DNA from: Rhizobium sp. BT03
GTDB lineage: Bacteria; Pseudomonadota; Alphaproteobacteria; Rhizobiales; Rhizobiaceae
Reading direction: 5' to 3'
NCBI RefSeq assembly: GCF_030053155.1
Contig: NZ_CP125640.1
Coordinates: 620,001 to 684,000, forward strand
Length of the DNA: 64,000 bases
Part shown: positions 57,710-64,000 of the stretch, piece after piece
Numbering within the stretch: the first letter of the stretch is position 1
Layout: every line of letters starts with the position of its first letter
Position numbers and translations under genes: made by a program
The notes under the pieces: model-generated
Seen by the model: the letters and a program-made list of their open reading frames with translations, nothing else
What the model was told of the DNA's origin: nothing
Database searches by the model: none

Positions 57710-59920
57710 ATGACAACATATTACGTAGCGACAACTGGAAGCAGCAGCGGCAACGGCAGTGCCTCCTCTCCTTTCCGCACGATCAGCGACGCGATGGCAT
57801 CGAACCTTAAGCCCGGCGACGAAGTCGTGGTGAAAGCGGGGACCTATAACGAGGCCATCAACATCGACAAGGACGGCTCAGCGGCAGGCAATATCACGCT
57901 GCGCTCGGAAGTGCCCGGCGGGGCGCTGATCCGGCCGCCCTCGGGCGCGCACAACGCGATCAGCATCAACGGCAACTACGTGGTCGTCGACGGCTTCGAC
58001 ATCAAGGGCGGCAGCGGCGACGGCATCGAAGCCAACAACGTCCACCACATCCAGATCCTCAACAACAACGTCCACGACAGCGGGGAGTCGGGTATTCAGT
58101 TCAACCAATCGGACTTCATCCGCATTGAAGGGAACGAGACCTACAATAACGCGTCGTCGGGCTGGTTCTCGGGCATCTCGATCTACCAGAACCGCAACAT
58201 TACAGGCGATACCTCGACGGACGGCTACCGGACGATCGTGCGCAACAACATCTCGCACGACAACGTCACGAAGTCGGGCGCGCACACCGATGGCAACGGC
58301 ATCATCATCGACGACTTCCAGAGCACGCAGACGAGCGGTCATCCGAACTACACATTCAAGACCCTGGTCGAGAACAACCTCGTCTACGAGAACGGCGGCA
58401 AAGGCATCCAGGTTACCTGGAGCGATTCCGTCACGGTGAAAAACAACACCGCATACCACAACAATCAGGACCCGGCGAACACCGGCACCTGGCGCGGCGA
58501 GCTCAGCAACTCGGCGTCGAACAACAACACCTGGGTCAACAACATCGCCGTAGCAGACCCATCGGTGAACAAGAACAACACGGCGATCGATAACACGTCT
58601 ATCGGCGGCGCCAACAACAACGTCGTCTGGGCCAACAACATCACCTACAACGGCACGGCCGGCCAGGCATCGGTCAAGACCGACGGCGGCAACGCCATGC
58701 CGAGCACGGCGGACGGCAACAAGCTCGGCGTCGACCCGAAATTCGCGGGAGCAGCAAGCGACAACTTCCACCTCGGCTCCGGCTCGACCGCGATCGACGG
58801 CGGAACCAGCAAGTACGGCGTCGCCTCGGTCGATCTGGACGGCCACGCCCGCGTCGTTGGAACCGTCGATATGGGTGCCTACGAATCGGGCTCCAGCTCG
58901 ACAACGCCAACCACGCCGACGCAACCGACAACGCCGACCACACCGACCACACCGACCACGCCAACGCAACCGACAACGCCAACCGCGCCGACGAAGGAAA
59001 TCATCGGCACCAGCGGCAACGACATGCTGCCGCACACCGGTCAGTCCAACGGCGGCAACGAAACCTTCAAGGGTCTCGGCGGTAATGACGTGTTGAAGGG
59101 CGGCGCCGGCGGGGACGTGCTCGACGGCGGTACCGGCAACGACACGGCCAGCTATGCGGGCTCCGGCGCGGTCAACGTCAACTTGGCGACCAAGGCGGCA
59201 TCGGGCGGCCAGGCCGCTGGTGACAAGATCGCCAGCATCGAAAACCTGACTGGCTCAAGCTACAACGACGTCCTGACCGGCGGCAATAACGGCAGCAACG
59301 TTCTCCATGGCGGGGCTGGCGCGGACAAGCTCGACGGCGGCGCCGGCGCGGACAGGCTCGACGGCGGCAGTGACAGCGACACGGCCACCTATGGGGTCTC
59401 CTCCGGGGCGGTCAACGTCAACCTGGCAACTGGGGTCGCATCGGGCGGGTATGCCACCGGTGACAAGTTCATCAGCATCGAAAACTTGATTGGCTCAAGC
59501 TACAACGACGTGCTGACCGGCAATAGTGGCAGCAACGTTATCCAAGGCGGGGCCGGAAAGGACATCATGACCGGTGGCGCCAGCTCGGATACGTTCGCAT
59601 TCAAGACGCCGGCGGAAATCGGGTCCGGCTCGAACCGCGACGTCATCACCGACTTCAAGAGCGGCGTCGATAAGATGGACTTCTCGGCGATAGACGCGAA
59701 TGGCTCTGCGCAGGGCGATGGAGCCTTCCATTTCCTGGCGCAGGAGAACGCCTCTTTCGACCACAAGGCCGGCGCACTCACCTGGCACTATGAAGACAAG
59801 GCTGGATCCGCGAGCGATGCTACCGTTATCCAGGGCGACCTGAACGGCGACGGCGTTCAGGACTTCCAGGTTCAGTTGAAGGGCCTCGTCCACCTTGGGG
59901 CAGGCGATTTTCTCCTGTAA
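57710..59920 (+). CDS. Beta-helix / RTX calcium-binding exoprotein
   Basis: 736 residues. Domains in order: N-terminal right-handed beta-helix with Asn-rich turns (about 60-345, e.g. HHIQILNNNVHDSGESGIQF), a choice-of-anchor Q-like region (SDNFHLGSGSTAIDGGTSKY), a Thr-Pro linker (about 397-428), RTX nonapeptide repeats (about 430-640, GGAGADKLDGGAGADRLDGG), and a C-terminal M10-like/type I secretion signal. No signal peptide. It resembles alginate-epimerase or polysaccharide-lyase exoproteins, secreted by an ABC (type I) exporter that is not encoded here. TGAGGA is upstream of the ATG. Confidence 0.87.
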   Translation: MTTYYVATTGSSSGNGSASSPFRTISDAMASNLKPGDEVVVKAGTYNEAINIDKDGSAAGNITLRSEVPGGALIRPPSGAHNAISINGNYVVVDGFDIKGGSGDGIEANNVHHIQILNNNVHDSGESGIQFNQSDFIRIEGNETYNNASSGWFSGISIYQNRNITGDTSTDGYRTIVRNNISHDNVTKSGAHTDGNGIIIDDFQSTQTSGHPNYTFKTLVENNLVYENGGKGIQVTWSDSVTVKNNTAYHNNQDPANTGTWRGELSNSASNNNTWVNNIAVADPSVNKNNTAIDNTSIGGANNNVVWANNITYNGTAGQASVKTDGGNAMPSTADGNKLGVDPKFAGAASDNFHLGSGSTAIDGGTSKYGVASVDLDGHARVVGTVDMGAYESGSSSTTPTTPTQPTTPTTPTTPTTPTQPTTPTAPTKEIIGTSGNDMLPHTGQSNGGNETFKGLGGNDVLKGGAGGDVLDGGTGNDTASYAGSGAVNVNLATKAASGGQAAGDKIASIENLTGSSYNDVLTGGNNGSNVLHGGAGADKLDGGAGADRLDGGSDSDTATYGVSSGAVNVNLATGVASGGYATGDKFISIENLIGSSYNDVLTGNSGSNVIQGGAGKDIMTGGASSDTFAFKTPAEIGSGSNRDVITDFKSGVDKMDFSAIDANGSAQGDGAFHFLAQENASFDHKAGALTWHYEDKAGSASDATVIQGDLNGDGVQDFQVQLKGLVHLGAGDFLL
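58900..58992 (+). repeat. Thr-Pro linker repeat within the RTX gene
   Basis: A run of ACN-CCN codons coding TTP/TQPT units (about ten copies). This low-complexity tract separates the beta-helix from the RTX repeats and may vary in length between strains. Confidence 0.75.
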
Positions 59921-59928
59921 CTATACCC

Positions 59929-59956
59929 GTTGTGGCGGTCGTCCGATCGCCACAAC
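59929..59956 (+). terminator. Hairpin after the RTX gene
   Basis: GTTGTGGCG and CGCCACAAC form a perfect 9-bp stem with a 10-nt loop, 9 bp after the stop codon; no strong T-run. Confidence 0.55.
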
Positions 59957-60020
59957 GTGCTGACAATCCGAGCGCCGCTCAGGTGCTCGGATCCCGAGCT
60001 CTCCGTCCAAGGAGCTAAAG

Positions 60021-60052
60021 CGCGTCGCATCAATCAAGTTTGATGCGACGCG
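60021..60052. repeat. Palindromic intergenic repeat
   Basis: CGCGTCGCATCAA and TTGATGCGACGCG form a perfect 13-bp inverted repeat with a 6-nt loop. I recognise this as a common rhizobial intergenic palindrome. It lies between the RTX gene and tRNA-Pro. Confidence 0.6.
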
Positions 60053-60143
60053 TCCGCCGTTTCCAGAAGCAGTTGGCCGGACCCACGCCGACAATGCGCG
60101 CCACGATGCGGTTGTCAAATATTCAAGATATCAGGATATTGAA

Positions 60144-60220
<77 letters not shown>

Positions 60221-60377
60221 TGCCGTGGGCGGGGAGATACACGGTTCACTTCGCCGTCGCAACCCATAAATCCAGCTTCGGCCGAAGAATCCCGCCTGAT
60301 ATATCGATGCCGACAGAAAATCTGGATGGCGCGCGTCTGCGCCGCCTGATGCAACTGGACGTCGGGAGACGGCTGCC

Positions 60378-60491
60378 TCAGCCGCGTTCGAGCAGGCCGA
60401 TATATTGGGCGTAGCTGATGGCAACGTAGAAGAAAGCCGTAATGCCGGCCCCGATCACAATGGCATTGAACTCCGCCGAACGTCTCATCAT
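60378..60491 (-). CDS. Hypothetical 37-residue single-span membrane peptide
   Basis: The frame from 60491 reads [20 protein letters not shown] and continues [17 protein letters not shown], with one hydrophobic span in the middle. Small single-helix proteins like this are common and often missed. There is no clear ribosome-binding site and no known family. Its place between tRNA-Pro and the NDUFS4-like gene gives no clue to function. Confidence 0.38.
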   Translation of the reverse strand: MMRRSAEFNAIVIGAGITAFFYVAISYAQYIGLLERG

Positions 60492-60815
60492 GCGTGCACA
60501 TCCACTGAAATTGACTGAGCCGTAAATAGTCCCGAGGGCTGGCCGCGGCAATCAGGTTGTGATCACAACATGAGACGATCGGTAATATTGCGCAACCGGT
60601 CTGTCTGCCGCCGTCTTGTTTCCGGCAGCATCGCCTTGTCATCGCGATGGGACCGGCGACGCCTCATACGCCGCCTTTTTTCTTGAAAAGGCGGGGATTC
60701 GCGGATAAGCAAAATTCATCTCTTCGCGCTATCATCCAGCGATGAAGAAAGAGCCCCGGCAATGGGGCGAGACCATTCAAGCGGGCGCTGCCCGCACAGT
60801 CGGAGACGCGCAGTC
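60492..60815. other. Non-coding gap with a hairpin
   Basis: 324 bp without a credible gene. It contains CCGCCTTTT / AAAAGGCGG (60671-60694), a 9-bp hairpin without a T-run. It probably carries the promoter of the NDUFS4-like gene; I could not place the -35 and -10 elements reliably. Confidence 0.5.
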
Positions 60816-61121
60816 ATGTCTGCCAAGATCTATCGTCCAGCCAAGACCGCCATGCAGTCCGGCAAGGCCAAGACCCATCTCTGGGTGCTTGAATTCGATC
60901 AGGAGTCGCCGCGCAAGATCGATCCGATGATGGGTTACACCTCCTCCGGCGATACGCGCCAGCAGGTGAAACTCACCTTCGAAACACAGGAACTGGCCGA
61001 AGCCTATGCCCAGCGCAACGGCATCGAATACCGGGTCATCGCGCCCAAGGATCCGGTTCGCCAGGTTGTCGCCTATCCGGATAATTTCCGCTATACCCGC
61101 ACGCAGCCCTGGACGCATTGA
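60816..61121 (+). CDS. ETC complex I subunit (NDUFS4-like)
   Basis: 101 residues. Motifs MSAKIYRPAKTAMQSG, then HLWVLEFDQESPRKIDPMMGYTSS and IAPKDPVRQVVAYPDNF match the ETC-complex-I (NDUFS4/B17.2-type accessory) family found in alphaproteobacteria and mitochondria. It binds or stabilises the complex I peripheral arm. ATG 60816 is taken from the family start. Confidence 0.88.
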   Translation: MSAKIYRPAKTAMQSGKAKTHLWVLEFDQESPRKIDPMMGYTSSGDTRQQVKLTFETQELAEAYAQRNGIEYRVIAPKDPVRQVVAYPDNFRYTRTQPWTH

Positions 61122-61178
61122 GATTTCTCGTCCAGAACTGCCGCATCCGGTCGCGCTCCGTAAACGCGACCGCCGGAC

Positions 61179-61255
<77 letters not shown>

Positions 61256-61341
61256 CACATTCAACGATTTGAAGCCGCCCTGTGATCAGCCCGAAGGGGC
61301 CCGCTCTCCAAGTTCGTCGACGATCGGCAGCTTGCGGCCCG

Positions 61342-61830
61342 TCACTTCGCCTTCTTCGTCGTCGTGGCGCTGACGATCCTGTCGCCCGGCTTGATTCCCA
61401 ATTTGCTGACGATGCCGGCATTGAGTTCGACGACGTATTTCACCTTGCCCATCGAATCGATGATATCGCGCGAATAAGGCACCGCCTTTTCCTTGATGTG
61501 GCGGATGGTGCCGGTGTCGTCGGCAAACAGCATGTCGAGCGGCAGGATGGTGTTTTCCATCCACATGGTGACGCGCCGCGGTTCGTCGAAATCGAAGATC
61601 ATGCCGGCATCATCGGCCATCGCCTTGCGAAACATCAGCCCGTAGGCGCGCTGATCGGGGGTCGAGGCGATCTCGACGGTGAAATGCAGCACCTTGCCCG
61701 CACCGGTCTGGATAAGCAGCGGCTCCTTGTCGAAGCGGATCTGCTCTTGGCCGAAAGCCGGCAGGGCGGCCATGAAAAAAAGCGCCAGGATGGCGCTTTT
61801 GATCGCATGAAGAAGAACCAGCTCACGCAT
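61342..61830 (-). CDS. DUF192 exported protein
   Basis: 162 residues. A signal peptide (LALFFMAALPAFG) is followed by the DUF192 domain (STPDQRAYGLMFRKAMADDA, then MWMENTILPLDMLF and GKVKYVVELNAG). Role unknown in the family. It is the second gene of a small operon behind the cold-shock gene, 2 bp apart. Confidence 0.85.
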   Translation of the reverse strand: MRELVLLHAIKSAILALFFMAALPAFGQEQIRFDKEPLLIQTGAGKVLHFTVEIASTPDQRAYGLMFRKAMADDAGMIFDFDEPRRVTMWMENTILPLDMLFADDTGTIRHIKEKAVPYSRDIIDSMGKVKYVVELNAGIVSKLGIKPGDRIVSATTTKKAK

Positions 61831-61831
61831 A

Positions 61832-62410
61832 TCAATGCGACCGGCTGGCCGGGCTCGGAATGTCGGGATGGATTTCCGCGGCCATCAGACCCTTCTCGCC
61901 GTCGCCGAAGCGGACGAGCACCACCTGGCCGGGGCGCAGCTCCGTCAGGCCGAAGCGGCGGAGCGTCTCCATGTGCACGAAGATGTCTTCCGTGCCCTCG
62001 CCGCGCGTCAGGAAGCCGAAGCCCTTGGTGCGGTTGAACCACTTGACGAGCGCACGCTCGAGGCCGCTCGTCGCGGTGACCTGCACATGCGTGCGCACCG
62101 GCGGCAGCTGCGAGGGATGAACCGCAGTCGACTGGTCCATCGAAAGGATCTTGAAAGCCTGGTAGCCACGTTCGCGACGCTGGATCAGGGCGACGATGCG
62201 CGTTCCCTCGAGGATCGTCTGGTAACCGTCGCGGCGCAGGCAGGTCACGTGCAGGAGAACATCCTGCATGCCATTGTCGGGCACGATGAAGCCGAAACCC
62301 TTGGCGACGTCGAACCACTTGACGACGCCGGTGATTTCAACAAGATCGACCGCCTCTGCCGATAGCTCGTCAAGGTCGGAGTATTCGTTCGATGAAATCC
62401 TGTCAGCCAT
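61832..62410 (-). CDS. Tandem cold-shock-domain protein
   Basis: 192 residues with two cold-shock domains (first about residues 25-90: [19 protein letters not shown]; second about 120-190: [20 protein letters not shown]), each with the RNP1 (KGFGFI) element and DVLLHV / DIFVHM for RNP2. It would bind single-stranded RNA or DNA. The double-domain CspA-like form is usual in rhizobia. Confidence 0.9.
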   Translation of the reverse strand: MADRISSNEYSDLDELSAEAVDLVEITGVVKWFDVAKGFGFIVPDNGMQDVLLHVTCLRRDGYQTILEGTRIVALIQRRERGYQAFKILSMDQSTAVHPSQLPPVRTHVQVTATSGLERALVKWFNRTKGFGFLTRGEGTEDIFVHMETLRRFGLTELRPGQVVLVRFGDGEKGLMAAEIHPDIPSPASRSH

Positions 62411-62605
62411 TTGTCGCCAGCCCCTCGAATACGCGTCACACTGTTACGGTTAACTGATTCTTGAAATCAAGATTAACATCTTGGTAACGGATAAGCGCAA
62501 GTCCTAGTTTTCGGTTATTCCCAACTGCACATTTTATATCGATGACTTGCCCGAGGCTGACCTCAGCTCGCCGAAAAAGCCAGACCCAATAAAGGAGTAG
62601 ATAGA

Positions 62606-63046
62606 ATGCGTTATCTCCACACAATGGTTCGGGTCAAAGACCTGGATGCCTCACTCGCCTTTTACACCACGCTGTTCGGGCTGGAGGAGATCCGCCGTCA
62701 CGAAAACGAGAAGGGCCGCTTCACCCTGGTTTTCCTGGCCGCTCGCGACGATCTCGACCGTGCGCGCAGCGAAAAGGCTCCCTGCCTCGAGCTTACCTAT
62801 AACTGGGACACGGAAGATTATAGCGGAGGACGCAATTTCGGCCACCTCGCCTATGAGGTCGACGATATTTACGCAACCTGCCAGAATCTGATGGACAACG
62901 GCATCACCATCAACCGGCCGCCGCGCGACGGGAACATGGCCTTCGTGCGCTCGCCCGACGGCATCTCGATCGAAATCCTGCAGAAGGGCAGCCCGCTTGC
63001 CGCCGCCGAACCCTGGGCCTCGATGGGCAATACCGGCGCCTGGTAA
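62606..63046 (+). CDS. gloA: Lactoylglutathione lyase (glyoxalase I)
   Basis: 146 residues, VOC fold. It converts the methylglyoxal-glutathione hemithioacetal to S-lactoylglutathione. Motifs are MVRVKDLDASLAFYT, CLELTYNWDTEDY and FVRSPDGISIEIL; the metal-binding His and Glu are in place. AAAGGAG precedes ATG 62606. Confidence 0.92.
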   Translation: MRYLHTMVRVKDLDASLAFYTTLFGLEEIRRHENEKGRFTLVFLAARDDLDRARSEKAPCLELTYNWDTEDYSGGRNFGHLAYEVDDIYATCQNLMDNGITINRPPRDGNMAFVRSPDGISIEILQKGSPLAAAEPWASMGNTGAW

Positions 63047-63210
63047 GGCTTTTCGCCGCAAGGCTTTTGCGAGGCTTGTGGCTTTTGCGATTTCGGGTCC
63101 GGCCGGCGCCTTGATGCTTGCCGCGATCCGGCCCCGCAGGCACTCTCCTGACGACTCGAAGCGGAAGATGGCGGTTTTCGACCATTTCCGCATCAATTGG
63201 AGACTGTCGC

Positions 63211-64000
63211 TTGCGTAACATTGAGATGCGGATGTCGCTTACGGGCGCTTTGCTGATCGCCACTTCGGTGCTGGCGCTGTCCGGCTGCGCGTCGGACAAG
63301 AAGGCGCTCGATTCCGCCGCAGCGGTTCCGGCGCCGCAGGCAGGCGCACCTGCGCTTACCGCGGCAGCGCCCGCAAGCCCTGCCCCACGTTCGGTCTACA
63401 CCGATCCCCGGCTCGTCAATGTCTCCGGCGCCCAGGCCGCGCCGCAGGCCGTGGCAGCGGATCCGAATGCCCCCGTCCCGCCGGCCGATCCGGCGGCGGC
63501 GGCGCCCGCCAATATCGGCGGGCTCGTGCTGCAGTCGACCCGGATCAACGCGCAGGCGATGAGCATCTTTTCCGATCATCAGCCGGCGCCGCAGAACAAC
63601 AGCACGTCGACTGTCATTCAGCCGCAGGCCTATGCGCCGGTTGGAGGCGCAGCACCCGCAAGAAGCAGCGTCTACAGCCAGCAACCCGTCTCAGGACAGC
63701 CGGCGGAGCCGGTGCTGCCGCAGCAATCCTCGCAGAATGGCAGCACGCAGATTGCGCCCGTTCAAACGGCGTCGTTGGCGACCGACGGCAATCCGGCCCC
63801 GACGATGAACGCGCTCTACAGCGCGCCGAAGCAGAACCTGCTCGGCAGCCTCTCCGGCCTTCTGCAAAAAGCGTCCCTGCCCGGTATGACGCGTATCGCG
63901 CCGAACGGGCTGCATGTCCAGAACGACAAGGTCGAGGTCGGCTGCTTCAAGCCCGAGCTGCTGAACGTGATCAAGACTGTGGAAACCCATTTCGGCCGGC
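63211..64000 (+). CDS. Lipoprotein with C-terminal M15-like peptidase region (partial)
   Basis: At least 263 residues, running off the window. The likely start is TTG 63211 (GGAG 8 bp upstream) or ATG 63226. A lipobox is visible (VLALSGC). A long Ala/Pro/Gln-rich, disordered region follows, and near the right edge the frame enters GLHVQNDKVEVGCFKPELLN, the start of the peptidase M15/YcbK-type (D-Ala-D-Ala carboxypeptidase-like) region. If complete, it is an outer-membrane- or periplasm-anchored cell-wall enzyme. The catalytic part lies outside the window. Confidence 0.7.
   Translation, partial: MRNIEMRMSLTGALLIATSVLALSGCASDKKALDSAAAVPAPQAGAPALTAAAPASPAPRSVYTDPRLVNVSGAQAAPQAVAADPNAPVPPADPAAAAPANIGGLVLQSTRINAQAMSIFSDHQPAPQNNSTSTVIQPQAYAPVGGAAPARSSVYSQQPVSGQPAEPVLPQQSSQNGSTQIAPVQTASLATDGNPAPTMNALYSAPKQNLLGSLSGLLQKASLPGMTRIAPNGLHVQNDKVEVGCFKPELLNVIKTVETHFGR

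Noticed and set aside
58900..58992. Tandem repeat as a possible CRISPR array
   Set aside because: It is an in-frame Thr-Pro coding repeat with no spacers and no cas genes nearby.
60660..60700. Possible small non-coding RNA ending in a CCGCC hairpin
   Set aside because: No T-run follows the hairpin on either strand and no promoter was found; evidence too weak for an RNA gene.

Overview
The window is a GC-rich chromosomal segment of an alphaproteobacterium, almost certainly Rhizobium (R. etli / R. leguminosarum group). The assignment rests on several features. There is a fused IspDF, a PdhB (E1-beta) carrying its own lipoyl domain, and a complete aapJQMP general amino-acid transporter. The LexA box is of the GAAC-N7-GAAC type. 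EipB/DUF1849, DUF3126, mitochondrial-type complex I accessory proteins and rhizobial palindromic intergenic repeats are also present. I saw no rRNA and no CRISPR. Two tRNA genes were found, Pro-TGG and Arg-TCT.

Layout. (1) 0-1.5 kb: ispDF end, cinA-type amidohydrolase, and convergent ratA/COQ10. (2) 1.5-5.0 kb: an accessory insert. A marR-cytochrome b561 pair diverges from an ABM-monooxygenase/DUF1772 pair. A complete IS256-family element (1358 bp, 27-bp inverted repeats, 8-bp target duplication) has inserted nine codons into the ABM gene. The insert ends near a truncated P-loop gene fragment and a palindromic repeat. (3) 5.2-13.4 kb, minus strand: lipA, two GlsB/YmgE-type membrane proteins, lpdA, GNAT, SGNH hydrolase, pdhC, pdhB and pdhA, that is pyruvate dehydrogenase with lipoate synthesis. 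(4) 13.5-17.2 kb, minus: ftsB/divIC-like, eno, kdsA and a VOC protein. lexA diverges from the VOC gene, then comes convergent comEC, then gltA. (5) 22.1-35.2 kb, minus: the envelope/translation supercluster rpsB-tsf-pyrH-frr-uppS-cdsA-rseP-bamA-lpxD-fabZ-lpxA-lpxI-lpxB. It links translation factors, undecaprenyl and phospholipid precursors, outer-membrane protein assembly and lipid A. (6) 35.5-48.3 kb: eipB, ridA, GDPD, a FemAB-like GNAT, HIT, clpA-clpS, phasin, DUF3126, cysE, an alpha/beta hydrolase, a CHCC zinc-finger protein, an FAD monooxygenase and metC. (7) 48.6-52.9 kb: the aapJQMP operon.

(8) 53-61 kb is the second accessory region. It holds a secreted protein built of 14-residue repeats, several small exported or lipoprotein-like unknowns, DUF3597, and a GYF_2-RDD membrane protein. 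An IS6-family remnant follows, fused to a degenerate inverted copy of the tRNA-Arg(TCT) locus. A 736-residue beta-helix/RTX exoprotein with a Thr-Pro linker comes next, and then the two tRNA genes, with an NDUFS4-like complex I subunit gene between them. (9) 61.3-64 kb returns to core genes: DUF192, a double cold-shock-domain protein, gloA, and the start of a proline/alanine-rich lipoprotein that runs off the window.

The most unusual material is in regions 2 and 8: the IS256 insertion that leaves the downstream ABM frame open from a start inside the IS, the 14-mer repeat protein, and the tRNA-Arg pseudo-copy next to the IS6 remnant and the RTX gene. Most other genes are conserved rhizobial core functions. 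All family assignments are by recognition of motifs and overall sequence; no database search was run.
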